This document shows, piece by piece, positions 1 to 9,372 of a DNA stretch of 64,000 nucleotides. Numbering within the stretch: position 1 is the first letter of the stretch; each line of letters opens with the position of its first letter. Source of the DNA: Prolixibacter denitrificans (GTDB lineage: Bacteria; Bacteroidota; Bacteroidia; Bacteroidales; Prolixibacteraceae). The stretch spans positions 62,001-126,000 of the forward strand of contig NZ_PYGC01000009.1 of NCBI RefSeq assembly GCF_003014495.1. Direction: 5' to 3'. Under the pieces are notes generated by a model that saw only the letters and a program-made list of their open reading frames with translations, did not search any database and was not told the DNA's origin. Both the position numbers and the translations under genes were made by a program.

Positions 1-1
1 C

Positions 2-811
2 GGGAATGCCTTTCTGCTGGAAGCTTCACGTGCCGGAGCAGATGTGATGAAAGACGATACACGTTTCCGCTATCCATCCTACGTGGAAGACATCATGGGC
101 CCGCTTTTCTTCGACTATGGATTTGGTCCCTTCCGGTGGATTTGCACTTCCGGTAAACCGGAAGATTTGGAAAAATCGGATGCCATTGCTGCCGAAGTAC
201 TGGAGCGTCTTTCTGCGGAAGCGCCAAAAGAAATCAAATCGCAGATGGAAGACAACCTGCATTGGATTCGGGAAGCAGGAGAAAACAAGCTGGTAGTCGG
301 TTCGCAGGCGCGTATTCTTTACGCCGACTGTGATGGTCGCACACAAATCGCAGCCGCCTTTAACAAAGCCATCCGTAACGGTGAAATTTCCGCTCCGATT
401 GTGCTGGGCCGCGATCATCACGATGTATCGGGAACCGATTCACCTTTCCGCGAAACATCAAATATTTATGACGGTTCCAGCTTTACAGCCGACATGGCCG
501 TTCAAAATGTCATCGGCGATGCATTCCGCGGTGCAACCTGGGTTTCATTGCACAATGGCGGCGGCGTTGGTTGGGGCGAAGTAATCAATGGCGGATTCGG
601 TATGCTGCTCGATGGCTCGGAAGAGTGCGATCGCCGACTAACACAGATGCTTCACTGGGATGTGAATAACGGAATTTCGCGCCGTTCGTGGGCCCGAAAT
701 GAACCCGCTATTTTCGCCATCAAGCGCGCCATGGAGCAAAATCCCAACCTAAAAGTGACACTGCCCAATATTGCAGACGATAACCTTATCGAAAAGCAAT
801 TCAAGAAATAA
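2..811 (+). CDS. hutU: Urocanate hydratase, C-terminal part (5' end outside window)
   Basis: Urocanate hydratase converts urocanate to 4-imidazolone-5-propionate in cytosolic histidine degradation, using NAD+ as cofactor. The frame is already open at base 2 (reading GNAFLLEASRAGADV), so the start codon lies before the window. About 269 C-terminal residues are present of a family that is usually 550-680 aa. Family blocks seen are GRDHHDVSGTDSPFRET and the glycine-rich HNGGGVGWGEVINGG. The stop codon is intact and a hairpin terminator follows. Other hut genes would be expected upstream, outside the window. The internal GTG at 44 is not the real start because homology runs through it. Confidence 0.95.
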   Translation, partial: GNAFLLEASRAGADVMKDDTRFRYPSYVEDIMGPLFFDYGFGPFRWICTSGKPEDLEKSDAIAAEVLERLSAEAPKEIKSQMEDNLHWIREAGENKLVVGSQARILYADCDGRTQIAAAFNKAIRNGEISAPIVLGRDHHDVSGTDSPFRETSNIYDGSSFTADMAVQNVIGDAFRGATWVSLHNGGGVGWGEVINGGFGMLLDGSEECDRRLTQMLHWDVNNGISRRSWARNEPAIFAIKRAMEQNPNLKVTLPNIADDNLIEKQFKK

Positions 812-841
812 ATAAGGATAAAAGGAATTTTGAAAGAAGAG

Positions 842-872
842 CTGTCCGGATGAATGTCCGGTCAGTTTTTTT
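842..872 (+). terminator. Intrinsic terminator after hutU
   Basis: CTGTCCGG (842-849) pairs with CCGGTCAG (858-865) with one mismatch, and a run of seven T follows. It ends the hutU transcript and overlaps the convergent end of the sensor kinase gene. Confidence 0.7.
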
Positions 873-3105
873 ATCCGATTGAGGGATTTCCGCGGCCCGG
901 TTTATCGTTTTCCGGGGTTATTTCCACTGAGGAACTATTGACGCCGGTAGCTACAACCAATGTAAATGAAAAGGTAGTTCCTCGTCCCAAGTCAGATTCA
1001 ACGCTGATTTCTCCACCATTCTTCTCGACAAATTCTTTACAAAGAATCAACCCAAGCCCGGAACCTTTTTCACTGTTGGTACCATAGGTAGTAAAGAACT
1101 CACGGGAATCAAAAATACGGGAGATATTTTCGGCCGGAATACCCACGCCATTATCTTTAATAGACACGCGATAGTTGTTTCCGGCACGATGTCCGAATAT
1201 GGTGATTTTTCCTTTTTCAGGAGTAAACTTGACGGCGTTCGATAACAGGTTCCGGATGACCATATTAATCATGTTCCGGTCGCAATATACCATGCAGTCT
1301 TCCGTCAGCTGCGAAGTCAGTTCAATATTCTTCTTATCAGCAAAAAAGCGTTGCTGTTCGAGATTAGAATCAACCAATCGACGAATGGAATTGGCATCCT
1401 TGAAGATTTTCAGGCCACGCTGGCTTTTCGCCCAGGAAAGAAGGTTTTCGAGCAACTCGTAAGTATTCTCCGAAAGCCGGTACAATTCCTCTTTAATTTG
1501 CTCCTGCTCTTCCGGCGGAAAAACATCGGGTTCTTTAATCAACTGGTGGAGCATACTTTTCGATGCCCCTATCGATCCGCGCAGGTCGTGTCCAATAATT
1601 GACAACAACTTATCCTTGGTGACATTAAGCTTCTCCAACTCATCCTTTTGCTGCATAATTTGTTCGTTACTTGATTCAAGTAACAAGTTGGATTTCCGTT
1701 TGGTAGTGTAGAGTGTTGCAACCAACGCCGAAAATACTGCCAGAACCAAAATGATTCCAAGCATGATATTGAAACGGATGCGCTTTCGCCCCAACTCCAA
1801 ATCCTTAATAGCGTTATCACGGGTGAGAATCTCAATCTCACTCTGTTTTTGATCCAATTCGTAACGACTCTGGATCTCCGTTATTAACTTGGCTTTGCTT
1901 TCATTGAAAGCCGAATCACGAATCGTTGAATAGGTATTGTAGAGTTCAAAAGCACGACGATAGTCTCCGGACAATGCAACCAGCCGCGAAAGTGCAGCAT
2001 AATTTTTCTCCAACAGGTCAATAATATGCAGCTTCTGAGCGTAATCGATACTTTGCTGAAAATCAGCTCTGGCTTGATCTGACTGATTTCGTGCATCGGC
2101 AATCAATCCCATATTATAATAAACGTGCGCCAGTCCTTCGACGTAATTCATGCTTTCGAACTTGGCTTTCGCTTCGAGAATTTTTTGCTCTCCTTCATCA
2201 ATTCGGTTCAGCTTAATCAATGCTTCCCCCATTCCCAAAATACCGATGCTTTCAAATTGCTTATTGTCAAGCATGATACCAATACCATAACACTGCCGGT
2301 AATAATCAATCGCCTTCTCGTAATCTCCGCGATCCTTGTAAATCTCACCAATGTTGTTCAACGGAATGGCCTCGTTCGAGAGTTGGTTTAAGTCGCGATA
2401 CACGTCCAGCGCTTCATTGTAATACTTGAGTGCTTTGTCAAGGTTTCCCCAATCGTGGTAGGCTACAGCAATGTTGTTCTTGATCCGCGCGACCTGTTCT
2501 TTTGTCCCCTTCGTTTCAAAAATTTTCAGGGCCTTCATAAAAAGCTCCATCCCCTTAACATAGTTTCCGGAAGTGGAATACAAACCAGCGAGGTTCGAAT
2601 CGATTGTTGCGATTTCCAAATCGTCTTTGGGAGACTTTAAATAGGTTAAAGCCTCGTCATACGTATCCATCGCCTTCTTAAAATCGCCAATTTTGTTGTA
2701 GTAGGAGCCAAGTGAATTAAGGGAGTTTGTAATAAGCTTTTTATCGTTCAGGTCCTTTCCAATCATCAACCCTTGCTTCAAAAGCGGCAGACATGCTTCG
2801 AATTCTCCTTTCAGAAAGTAATTACTTCCCATTGCCACATAAGCAGTACCTTCCTCTTTCCGGTCCTTTCGTTTAATGGCCAGCTGAAGAGCTTGTTCTG
2901 CATAATTCTGGGCTTTCTTGGAGTCAATATAGAGGTAGGCAAAAGAAATTTTGTTGAGCAGCTCTGCTTTGTTTTTCTCCGAAACGGAAGAAAGCTTTTG
3001 CACAAGACTGTCAACTTCTTCGACACTGGGTTTGGCGCTCAAAATTAGGGGCATACAGACCAATCCCAATAATAGGGTTATATAAACTAACTTACCTCTG
3101 GGCAC
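871..3105 (-). CDS. TPR-repeat sensor histidine kinase
   Basis: This is a 744-residue membrane sensor kinase. A signal peptide (about residues 1-24, ending LILSAKP) is followed by a run of tetratricopeptide repeats (about 50-370, for example GDFKKAMDTYDEALTYL and GDYEKAIDYYRQCYGIG). These should lie in the periplasm. A transmembrane helix follows near residues 445-465 and then a coiled linker. The HisKA H-box is IIGHDLRGS (His near 505). The ATPase domain has the N-box NMVIRNLLSNAVKF and the G boxes DNGVGIP and GSGLGLILC. The start is GTG at 3105, the first start after an in-frame stop and the one that gives the signal peptide. No response regulator or receiver domain is adjacent, so it is an orphan kinase here. 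The ligand is unknown. Confidence 0.9.
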   Translation of the reverse strand: MPRGKLVYITLLLGLVCMPLILSAKPSVEEVDSLVQKLSSVSEKNKAELLNKISFAYLYIDSKKAQNYAEQALQLAIKRKDRKEEGTAYVAMGSNYFLKGEFEACLPLLKQGLMIGKDLNDKKLITNSLNSLGSYYNKIGDFKKAMDTYDEALTYLKSPKDDLEIATIDSNLAGLYSTSGNYVKGMELFMKALKIFETKGTKEQVARIKNNIAVAYHDWGNLDKALKYYNEALDVYRDLNQLSNEAIPLNNIGEIYKDRGDYEKAIDYYRQCYGIGIMLDNKQFESIGILGMGEALIKLNRIDEGEQKILEAKAKFESMNYVEGLAHVYYNMGLIADARNQSDQARADFQQSIDYAQKLHIIDLLEKNYAALSRLVALSGDYRRAFELYNTYSTIRDSAFNESKAKLITEIQSRYELDQKQSEIEILTRDNAIKDLELGRKRIRFNIMLGIILVLAVFSALVATLYTTKRKSNLLLESSNEQIMQQKDELEKLNVTKDKLLSIIGHDLRGSIGASKSMLHQLIKEPDVFPPEEQEQIKEELYRLSENTYELLENLLSWAKSQRGLKIFKDANSIRRLVDSNLEQQRFFADKKNIELTSQLTEDCMVYCDRNMINMVIRNLLSNAVKFTPEKGKITIFGHRAGNNYRVSIKDNGVGIPAENISRIFDSREFFTTYGTNSEKGSGLGLILCKEFVEKNGGEISVESDLGRGTTFSFTLVVATGVNSSSVEITPENDKPGRGNPSIG

Positions 3106-3235
3106 GGTTGGTTAAGCGGGTTTTAAAATTGGTATCAGAACTTTGGGTTTAGATAAACAAATTAAAAAAAATTACTGAGATAAAAAAACATTAATTAAAA
3201 TATGAACCACCATACGAAACGATATTTACCGGTTA

Positions 3236-3544
3236 TTAATCCTCAAAGAACCGGTAAATTCTGGCCATATCACCTTTTAGTTCATCGAGAGAAAAAGCAC
3301 GAACTTTTCTAAAAGTTTCTTTTCCCTCGGCAAAGAAGACTACCGTCGGAACGGTGAAAACAGAAAAAGCCGCAGCTAATTCAGGTTCCTGATCCAAACT
3401 CACTACCCGAAAAGCAACTTTCGGGAACTCACTCTGTACCATGGCCTCAACTTTCGGCCTCAGCACATGACAAACCGAGCAGTTGGGGCCGGTAAAATAC
3501 AATAATACCAGTGCTTCGGTTTCCACCAATTCTTCAAAATGCAT
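3236..3544 (-). CDS. Thioredoxin-like protein
   Basis: This 102-residue single-domain thioredoxin fold has no signal peptide. The active site is CSVC in YFTGPNCSVCHVLRP, and the cis-proline loop is seen as VPTVVFF. The CSVC motif differs from the canonical CGPC, so redox potential and partners are unclear. It is separated from ispF by about 40 bp on the same strand and may be co-transcribed with it. It could be a housekeeping disulfide reductase; no specific partner can be named. Confidence 0.85.
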   Translation of the reverse strand: MHFEELVETEALVLLYFTGPNCSVCHVLRPKVEAMVQSEFPKVAFRVVSLDQEPELAAAFSVFTVPTVVFFAEGKETFRKVRAFSLDELKGDMARIYRFFED

Positions 3545-3586
3545 AAGATCGTAATAATGCTAAAGGGAACATTCCTGTTCCCAAGT

Positions 3587-4072
3587 TTATGAAATTTGTT
3601 TTTGTAACAACACTACAGCCTGCACCGAAATGCTTTCTTCGCGTCCCTCAGGTCCAAGACCTTCCGTGGTTGTCGCTTTCACAGCGACATTGTCTTCATC
3701 GATTTCCAGGACCTCTGCAATTTTCTTTTCCATCGAAGGGATGAAAGGCATCAACTTCGGCTTCTGGGCAGCAATAGTTGAATCGATATTGACAATTTCG
3801 TATCCCTTTTCCCTCACCAACCGGTATGCTTCCGCCATCAGCACTTTGCTGTCAGCATTCTTATACTTTTCCGATGTATCGGGAAAATGAAAACCAATAT
3901 CACGCAAACGGGCGGCTCCTAACATGGCATCACTAATGGCATGTAACAAAACGTCGCCATCAGAGTGAGCCACTGTTCCTTTGTTATGAGGAATCCGAAC
4001 TCCGCCAAGCCATAGCTCCTCTCCTTCAGCTAGCCGATGAACGTCGTAGCCGAGTCCAACACGATAATCCAT
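3587..4072 (-). CDS. ispF: 2-C-methyl-D-erythritol 2,4-cyclodiphosphate synthase
   Basis: IspF cyclises CDP-methylerythritol phosphate in the MEP pathway of isoprenoid synthesis. The start is ATG at 4072 (MDYRVGLGYDVHRL); an in-frame TTG two codons earlier is less likely. The metal ligands are visible in GYDVHRL and in the AHSDGDVLLHAISDAMLGA block. GFHFPDT and KATTTEGLGPEGREE complete the family signature. The length of 161 aa is normal. It begins 7 bp after the porV stop and is probably co-transcribed with porV. That pairing looks positional rather than functional. Confidence 0.96.
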   Translation of the reverse strand: MDYRVGLGYDVHRLAEGEELWLGGVRIPHNKGTVAHSDGDVLLHAISDAMLGAARLRDIGFHFPDTSEKYKNADSKVLMAEAYRLVREKGYEIVNIDSTIAAQKPKLMPFIPSMEKKIAEVLEIDEDNVAVKATTTEGLGPEGREESISVQAVVLLQKQIS

Positions 4073-4078
4073 AAACAA

Positions 4079-5266
4079 CTACCGTTGAGTTTTTTGGAAC
4101 GCATCCAAATCAAATGACAATGTGAAACGTAACGTATTTTGTAACGGATTGTTTCGTTCAGTCGGAAGAAGGTAAGAGAAATCCAGGGCAAACACATTCA
4201 TTTTCAGACCTGCACCTGCCGTGAAATATTTTCGGTTACCTTTATTCTGGTTCTCGTAAAAATATCCGGCACGCAAAGCGAACTGCTTATTGTACCAATA
4301 TTCTGCTCCCAGTGATACCATGACCTCCTGCAGTTCTTCCTTAAAACCACCGGGTGCATCACCAAATGAGGAAAATACAGCACTGATAACGGATTTATCC
4401 GAACCATACCCCGGCGTAACTATAATTGTTCCGTTCCCGGAATCAGTTGCCGAAACCGTATCGGCAGGAGTCGGAACCAGCAACTTATTGATATCAGCTG
4501 TCAGCGTCAATGAGTTGTACTCATCCAGATCCATAGAGAAAGCGGTACCTAAACGAAGGTTGGCCGGAAGAAACTCTTTCGTTTCTCCCTGATCATACGA
4601 AATTTTCGAGCCAACGTTAGAAATATCGATACCAGCAGAAATTTCTCTCCGCTGACGACTGTCTTTCCATGCTGTATGATAATAGAACGACACATCAGTT
4701 GCAAATGCGTTCCCCGGAGAATACGTTTCATCGCCCACACCGCCTGACAGGTCGGAACGGATATACCTCAACACAACAGCACCCGACCAGTTATCGGAAA
4801 GCTTTCTCGAGTAACCGGCATCGAAAGCAAATTCATTTGGATTTTGGCTGCCCATAGGTTGCCCCTGAGCATCGGTGAGCTGAATGCTACCTAATGAGAA
4901 ATACCGCAGTGAAGCACTAACAGTCTGCAAATTATCCAAACGATAGTAACCAGCCACATAAGCCAGGTTGATGTCGTCAGCCAAATCGCGCAGCCATGGT
5001 GTATAAGAAACTCCGATTCCGAATGAGCTTTCCATGAATGCATACTGCGAAGCATTCCAGTGCTGAGCATTTACATCGGGAGAGGTCGCCACCCCGGCAT
5101 CCCCCATGGCACCATGCCTCGAATCGGGCGCGATCGTCAGAAAGGGTACGGCCGTTGTAATCGGATTTGCCTTAACATCCTGACCGGTTATGGTTTCCTG
5201 CGCTGATACTTTCGCTGTTTCCAGCAACGCGACAATAACAATTAGGCTAACAAGCAGTTTTCTCAT
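4079..5266 (-). CDS. porV: Type IX secretion system outer-membrane protein PorV
   Basis: PorV is an outer-membrane beta-barrel that, in well-studied members, shuttles type IX cargo from the translocon to the PorU sortase complex. The start ATG at 5266 gives a signal peptide MRKLLVSLIVIVALLETAKV ending before SAQE. The mature N-terminus carries the family block AVPFLTIAPDSRHGAMGDAG. The rest alternates short amphipathic strands and ends in a barrel-like strand rich in F and L. Length is 395 aa. It lies directly downstream of porU in the same direction, as expected for the attachment-complex pair. The longer reading from 5299 would place MDINVFTLPFS ahead of the signal peptide and is rejected. 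Confidence 0.93.
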   Translation of the reverse strand: MRKLLVSLIVIVALLETAKVSAQETITGQDVKANPITTAVPFLTIAPDSRHGAMGDAGVATSPDVNAQHWNASQYAFMESSFGIGVSYTPWLRDLADDINLAYVAGYYRLDNLQTVSASLRYFSLGSIQLTDAQGQPMGSQNPNEFAFDAGYSRKLSDNWSGAVVLRYIRSDLSGGVGDETYSPGNAFATDVSFYYHTAWKDSRQRREISAGIDISNVGSKISYDQGETKEFLPANLRLGTAFSMDLDEYNSLTLTADINKLLVPTPADTVSATDSGNGTIIVTPGYGSDKSVISAVFSSFGDAPGGFKEELQEVMVSLGAEYWYNKQFALRAGYFYENQNKGNRKYFTAGAGLKMNVFALDFSYLLPTERNNPLQNTLRFTLSFDLDAFQKTQR

Positions 5267-5380
5267 AGAAAAAGGTAAAGTAAAAACATTAATGTCCACA
5301 AAAATAAGCTTTTGTTTTCAAAATGCATTCCTATACTGGAACGCTTTTCATAATAAAAAATTATCTTAAAACTTATGTTT

Positions 5381-8300
5381 CTAATGCAAAATCAACATTT
5401 TTCCACTCCGGGAAGCTGAAAATCCTTCTGCGGAAGTAGCTGAAAGTTGATAAATGTAGATCCCTTTAGGCAGGAAAATACCGCGCGAAGAAGGATTCCA
5501 GGTAATTGGATTACTCGACAATCCATCGGATAATACCGATTTATCCATCCGGTCGACCAAACGTCCCTGCAAATCGTAAATGGAAACGGTAACATCAAAC
5601 AAATCACCGTATTGGTTATGTTCAAAAACAAAGTGCGTTTCATCCTTCACGGGGTTCGGATAATTATATACTCGGCTTATCTTTAATCCGGTGTTCACCT
5701 TAAATTCCACCTCCTTCTCAGAGGAATTATTTAAAACATCCCAGGCCTTTATTTTCAAAGTATGAACACCACTTGACAAGTCGCTGAACTGGTAGTTGAT
5801 GGTTCCACTGTTATATGAATTCAGGTCGGCCTGAAATAGATCGTTGAGTACGATCAAGTTCTGCTCATCACCATCAAGCGTCGCGGTTAAGTCGTGTCCG
5901 ATACCCGTTCCTGAAGTGTTGATTCCCATTTCGTCCGCGAGCTTGACAATCAGCAACGGATTCCTTCCCGTTTCATCACCCGAACGAAATTGTTCATTAT
6001 CGAGATAAACCTCGATATCCGGTCCGGAGGCGTCAGTTATCGTTCCGGTGGAAGCACCACCTATATCAAATTGGTTGTAATACCCGTGACCATCGATGGT
6101 TCCGTTGGTAGCATAATAGCGTATCATTCCCTTATCGATACGATAATTGATATCCTTTGGCACGACAAACGAAAAAGTAAAACCACCATCAGTCACCGAG
6201 ACTTTTCCTTTGTATAGCACATTATTCTGAACAACATAATCAAACGGCGTTTGTCCTGCATTGCCCAATGTCTGCTCGGTCGTTTGCTTATCATAAACTA
6301 TTGGATATAGATCGCCTTTAAAGTTAGTTAGCCGGTTTCCTCTTATGTCTTGCACCTGGCCAGCTACTTTAATGACGTCCAGCGCATGAACCGTATCGGT
6401 CAACTCACTAGCCGGCTGTCCGTTTATCTCCGTGGTTGCAACGTGATATTGCGGATAGGTAAGCCGTAGTGCAGGGTCACCGAGCAACGCAAACTTTCGC
6501 GAATTGATAGTCCCGCCATTATCGATTTTCGACAAGCGGATAACATCGCCCATTCGCAGATTTTTCCCGTTTTGATCCTGCTCAAATACGTGATTGAAAA
6601 AGCTCTTATTGATCTGATAATTGGCTGAAGAATAAACCAGACGCGTGGTTGAAAACAATGCCACACCACCACCATTCGGATTAAAGAGCACATGTTCTCC
6701 TGCCGACTGCTTATTCGTATAATCCCAACGACTGAATTCACAGGTAGCGGTAACAAAAACCGGAAGTTTATTGTAATTGGTCCAGGCATCGATGTCTGGT
6801 TTCATCAATACTTTCTCATGAGCCAGTCCCTCCTCATTCGCATGCCCCGTATAGTTCATAATCAAAACGCCACGCTTGACGCGATCGTTAATCGCAGCGG
6901 TAACTCCGGGGTAACGTTCGTCAGGTGTTGTTTCCTGTGGATACGCATCAAAATAGATCTTATCAGTGTAAAACGAGGGATAATCGGTGTTCACTTGATC
7001 TGCCAAACGCTCAGCATCGCGCATGTGCAGATTTCCATCTTCATCATCAGCAATAAAGCATAATACATTGCGCCATTCACCCAAACCTGCTGTCGATGCA
7101 TAATGGATAATTTTATCAACCGCAGCTGTTGCCTCAGCTTGCGAGATACAAGGAATCCGACCAACGCCTACATCTACCGCACCATTATATTCTCCTTCTC
7201 CATCATCGAGCAATCCGAAATAATCGTCCGACACAAACGACAAGGCAGGATTGATTGAATTTTCCGACTGCCAGGTAGGAATATAATCCGGATTTTCATC
7301 CGACACATCGTGTATATTGTCATACGTCCCTTTTCCGAAAAGCAGCACATACTTCAATGGAGTGCCGGAGCTTTTCCGGTAACACGTCCGGATAAAATTC
7401 CGGATGGCAGTAACATCTTTTATTCCGGCTGAGAACTCATCGTAAATTTTTTCTACCGGAACAACCGAAACGCTCATTCCGTCCTGTTGCCTGTGAAAGT
7501 TGGCCAGCTCATTGGCTTGCGATAGAAATACCTCCGGAGTAATGATGAGCATTTCACCTGCGTCCATTCCATGCAAATCCTGATTGGCAATGTCTTCAAC
7601 AAACTCAACTCCCGGATAATCAGAAGAAGGATTGAAAGCAACAAATTCTCGCAAACTATCGGTCGAAGCCAGAAAATTCAGATGAGTTCCGTCAAAGGTT
7701 GTTTGCATTGCTTTCGGGTTCAACGGGGAACTCACATCCCATACCTTGGTTTGGGAATCGGCTCCCGATAGGCTGAATTCAGCGGTTCGACCTGCTTTTA
7801 CCGAACGGCTGTCCCGGAAAATCAGCTCACTTCCCGAAAGGACCAAATTCGCCCGCCCCTGCATGCGGACGTAGTTCAGCCAGGTTTGGTCGGTTCCTCC
7901 GGCAGAAGATCGCAGAGCCACATTCAACTGTGTGCCAGTGCCATTATATGTAAATTGCTTTTCCTGCAGATCAGCATAGTCAGCACTTTCGTAGGTCTGA
8001 TATACGCTAAACTGAAAATCGGCGAGCGTTATGCCATTAACCTGCACGGATAAGGAAGAGCCGTCTTTTGTTCTGGCTGCAGCAACCATTTGGAATGACA
8101 CAGGCTCCGAGGCCACCCGGTTAGGAATGGCAAAACTCAGACTTTGAGAGACTGTTCCGGTCATCGCCGGCCCAAACCACTCACGTCCCGACTCTATCAA
8201 ATTATTTTCTTCTTTTTCTGAGAAATCGTGATAATCGTATTGTGTCACGATAGTGTCGGCAGTTTTACCGGCTACTGTTTCGGTTGGTATTTGAGGAGCT

Positions 8301-9097
8301 GCTTGCGCATTTTCCGTTAGGTAAAAAAACGAATAATCGGGGGCAAAAGAATTCAGATGATGCTGATACAAGCCAGTGGATGCATCGTAGGTCCATTTCA
8401 CTGAGCCCGGCGCATAAAAAAACAGACAATCATCCCCGGCCGTATTTTTTCCCACGTAAAACGGAACCGGAACCAAATCATCAGGAGAGTCGGGACGGTT
8501 GACTCGGTCCAGCATGTAAGACAAATTTCCGTATATCTTCACATTGGCTGGCGTCTGAAATCCCATGCTCCTCAATGCGGCATAAGTAATGCTATGTATT
8601 CCCTTCCCTGTCGCTTTCACCTTTCTCCACGTACCCGAAGCCAACACGGAATGAGCGGCTACACTTTCCGACAAACTCGCTGCTTTTAATTCCGGCGAGG
8701 CAGAATATTTCACACGAAATTGAGAAACATACTGAATGTTTCCTGGTTCCCTGACGAAAGGCGACAACCGTAATTGAAGAAATTTCTTTCCGGAAGCAAT
8801 CACAACTTTACCCGAAAAAGACAATGTGTCGGGGAAGGTATATTGATTTATCGCTCCCGTATCCGGGACAGAATTCCATTTTTCCACCACGATTTCGGCT
8901 TTCACATTCGTGGCATTCACCGGTATCATTTCCGCCCAAAAAGGAATATCGGGCTGCACATCATCAAATTTTGCTCCTGCAAACGTTGGTAAAACAGCAT
9001 CACTCTTCTTATGCCATGCCAACGTTACATCCAGCTGCTCACCATAGACATGACAGCTGACCAGAAAAATTGATATGAAAAAGAATATTTTATACAT
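5381..9097 (-). CDS. porU: Type IX secretion system C25-family sortase PorU
   Basis: PorU is the cell-surface gingipain-like (peptidase C25) sortase that removes C-terminal sorting domains from type IX cargo and attaches the cargo to the surface. The protein has 1238 residues with an N-terminal signal peptide (ISIFLVSCHVYGEQ). The C25 domain carries the His region MNYTGHANEEG (near residue 750) and the Cys region FVTATCEFSRWD (near 785). It ends in a type IX C-terminal domain: YNYPNPV, then SIYDLQGRLV, then a short terminal KMLILH. PorU homologues keep such a domain. It sits upstream of porV and divergent from gldJ, a neighbourhood resembling that of Flavobacterium johnsoniae. Confidence 0.95.
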   Translation of the reverse strand: MYKIFFFISIFLVSCHVYGEQLDVTLAWHKKSDAVLPTFAGAKFDDVQPDIPFWAEMIPVNATNVKAEIVVEKWNSVPDTGAINQYTFPDTLSFSGKVVIASGKKFLQLRLSPFVREPGNIQYVSQFRVKYSASPELKAASLSESVAAHSVLASGTWRKVKATGKGIHSITYAALRSMGFQTPANVKIYGNLSYMLDRVNRPDSPDDLVPVPFYVGKNTAGDDCLFFYAPGSVKWTYDASTGLYQHHLNSFAPDYSFFYLTENAQAAPQIPTETVAGKTADTIVTQYDYHDFSEKEENNLIESGREWFGPAMTGTVSQSLSFAIPNRVASEPVSFQMVAAARTKDGSSLSVQVNGITLADFQFSVYQTYESADYADLQEKQFTYNGTGTQLNVALRSSAGGTDQTWLNYVRMQGRANLVLSGSELIFRDSRSVKAGRTAEFSLSGADSQTKVWDVSSPLNPKAMQTTFDGTHLNFLASTDSLREFVAFNPSSDYPGVEFVEDIANQDLHGMDAGEMLIITPEVFLSQANELANFHRQQDGMSVSVVPVEKIYDEFSAGIKDVTAIRNFIRTCYRKSSGTPLKYVLLFGKGTYDNIHDVSDENPDYIPTWQSENSINPALSFVSDDYFGLLDDGEGEYNGAVDVGVGRIPCISQAEATAAVDKIIHYASTAGLGEWRNVLCFIADDEDGNLHMRDAERLADQVNTDYPSFYTDKIYFDAYPQETTPDERYPGVTAAINDRVKRGVLIMNYTGHANEEGLAHEKVLMKPDIDAWTNYNKLPVFVTATCEFSRWDYTNKQSAGEHVLFNPNGGGVALFSTTRLVYSSANYQINKSFFNHVFEQDQNGKNLRMGDVIRLSKIDNGGTINSRKFALLGDPALRLTYPQYHVATTEINGQPASELTDTVHALDVIKVAGQVQDIRGNRLTNFKGDLYPIVYDKQTTEQTLGNAGQTPFDYVVQNNVLYKGKVSVTDGGFTFSFVVPKDINYRIDKGMIRYYATNGTIDGHGYYNQFDIGGASTGTITDASGPDIEVYLDNEQFRSGDETGRNPLLIVKLADEMGINTSGTGIGHDLTATLDGDEQNLIVLNDLFQADLNSYNSGTINYQFSDLSSGVHTLKIKAWDVLNNSSEKEVEFKVNTGLKISRVYNYPNPVKDETHFVFEHNQYGDLFDVTVSIYDLQGRLVDRMDKSVLSDGLSSNPITWNPSSRGIFLPKGIYIYQLSATSAEGFSASRSGKMLILH

Positions 9098-9326
9098 TGT
9101 GGTCGGGCAAACAGGTATTTAATTAGGCTCCCTGAATTCCAAAACTGACTGAAAAACAGAAATCAATTACAATATCAACGTTTTTTTGGAAAATCAAATA
9201 TTTATAACAAGACAAAAGAACGCAATTTTCTTCAATCATAACATTTTACATATATATTTGTCGCAATATCATACGACTAGTAAAAAAGTTATTCCCGACA
9301 GACAATAAGTGAGGCGGGTTTTCAGT

Positions 9327-9334
9327 TATATTTG
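9327..9334 (+). promoter_or_regulatory. Candidate -7 box for gldJ
   Basis: TATATTTG matches the Bacteroidota -7 consensus TAnnTTTG and lies 39 bp before the gldJ ATG. A second TATATTTG occurs at 9253-9260. Neither has a clear -33 TTTG element, so which one is used is uncertain. The 275-bp region between porU and gldJ otherwise shows only AT-rich sequence. Confidence 0.5.
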
Positions 9335-9372
9335 TGTTCACCAAGGAAAAATCACTAACGATTATACACATC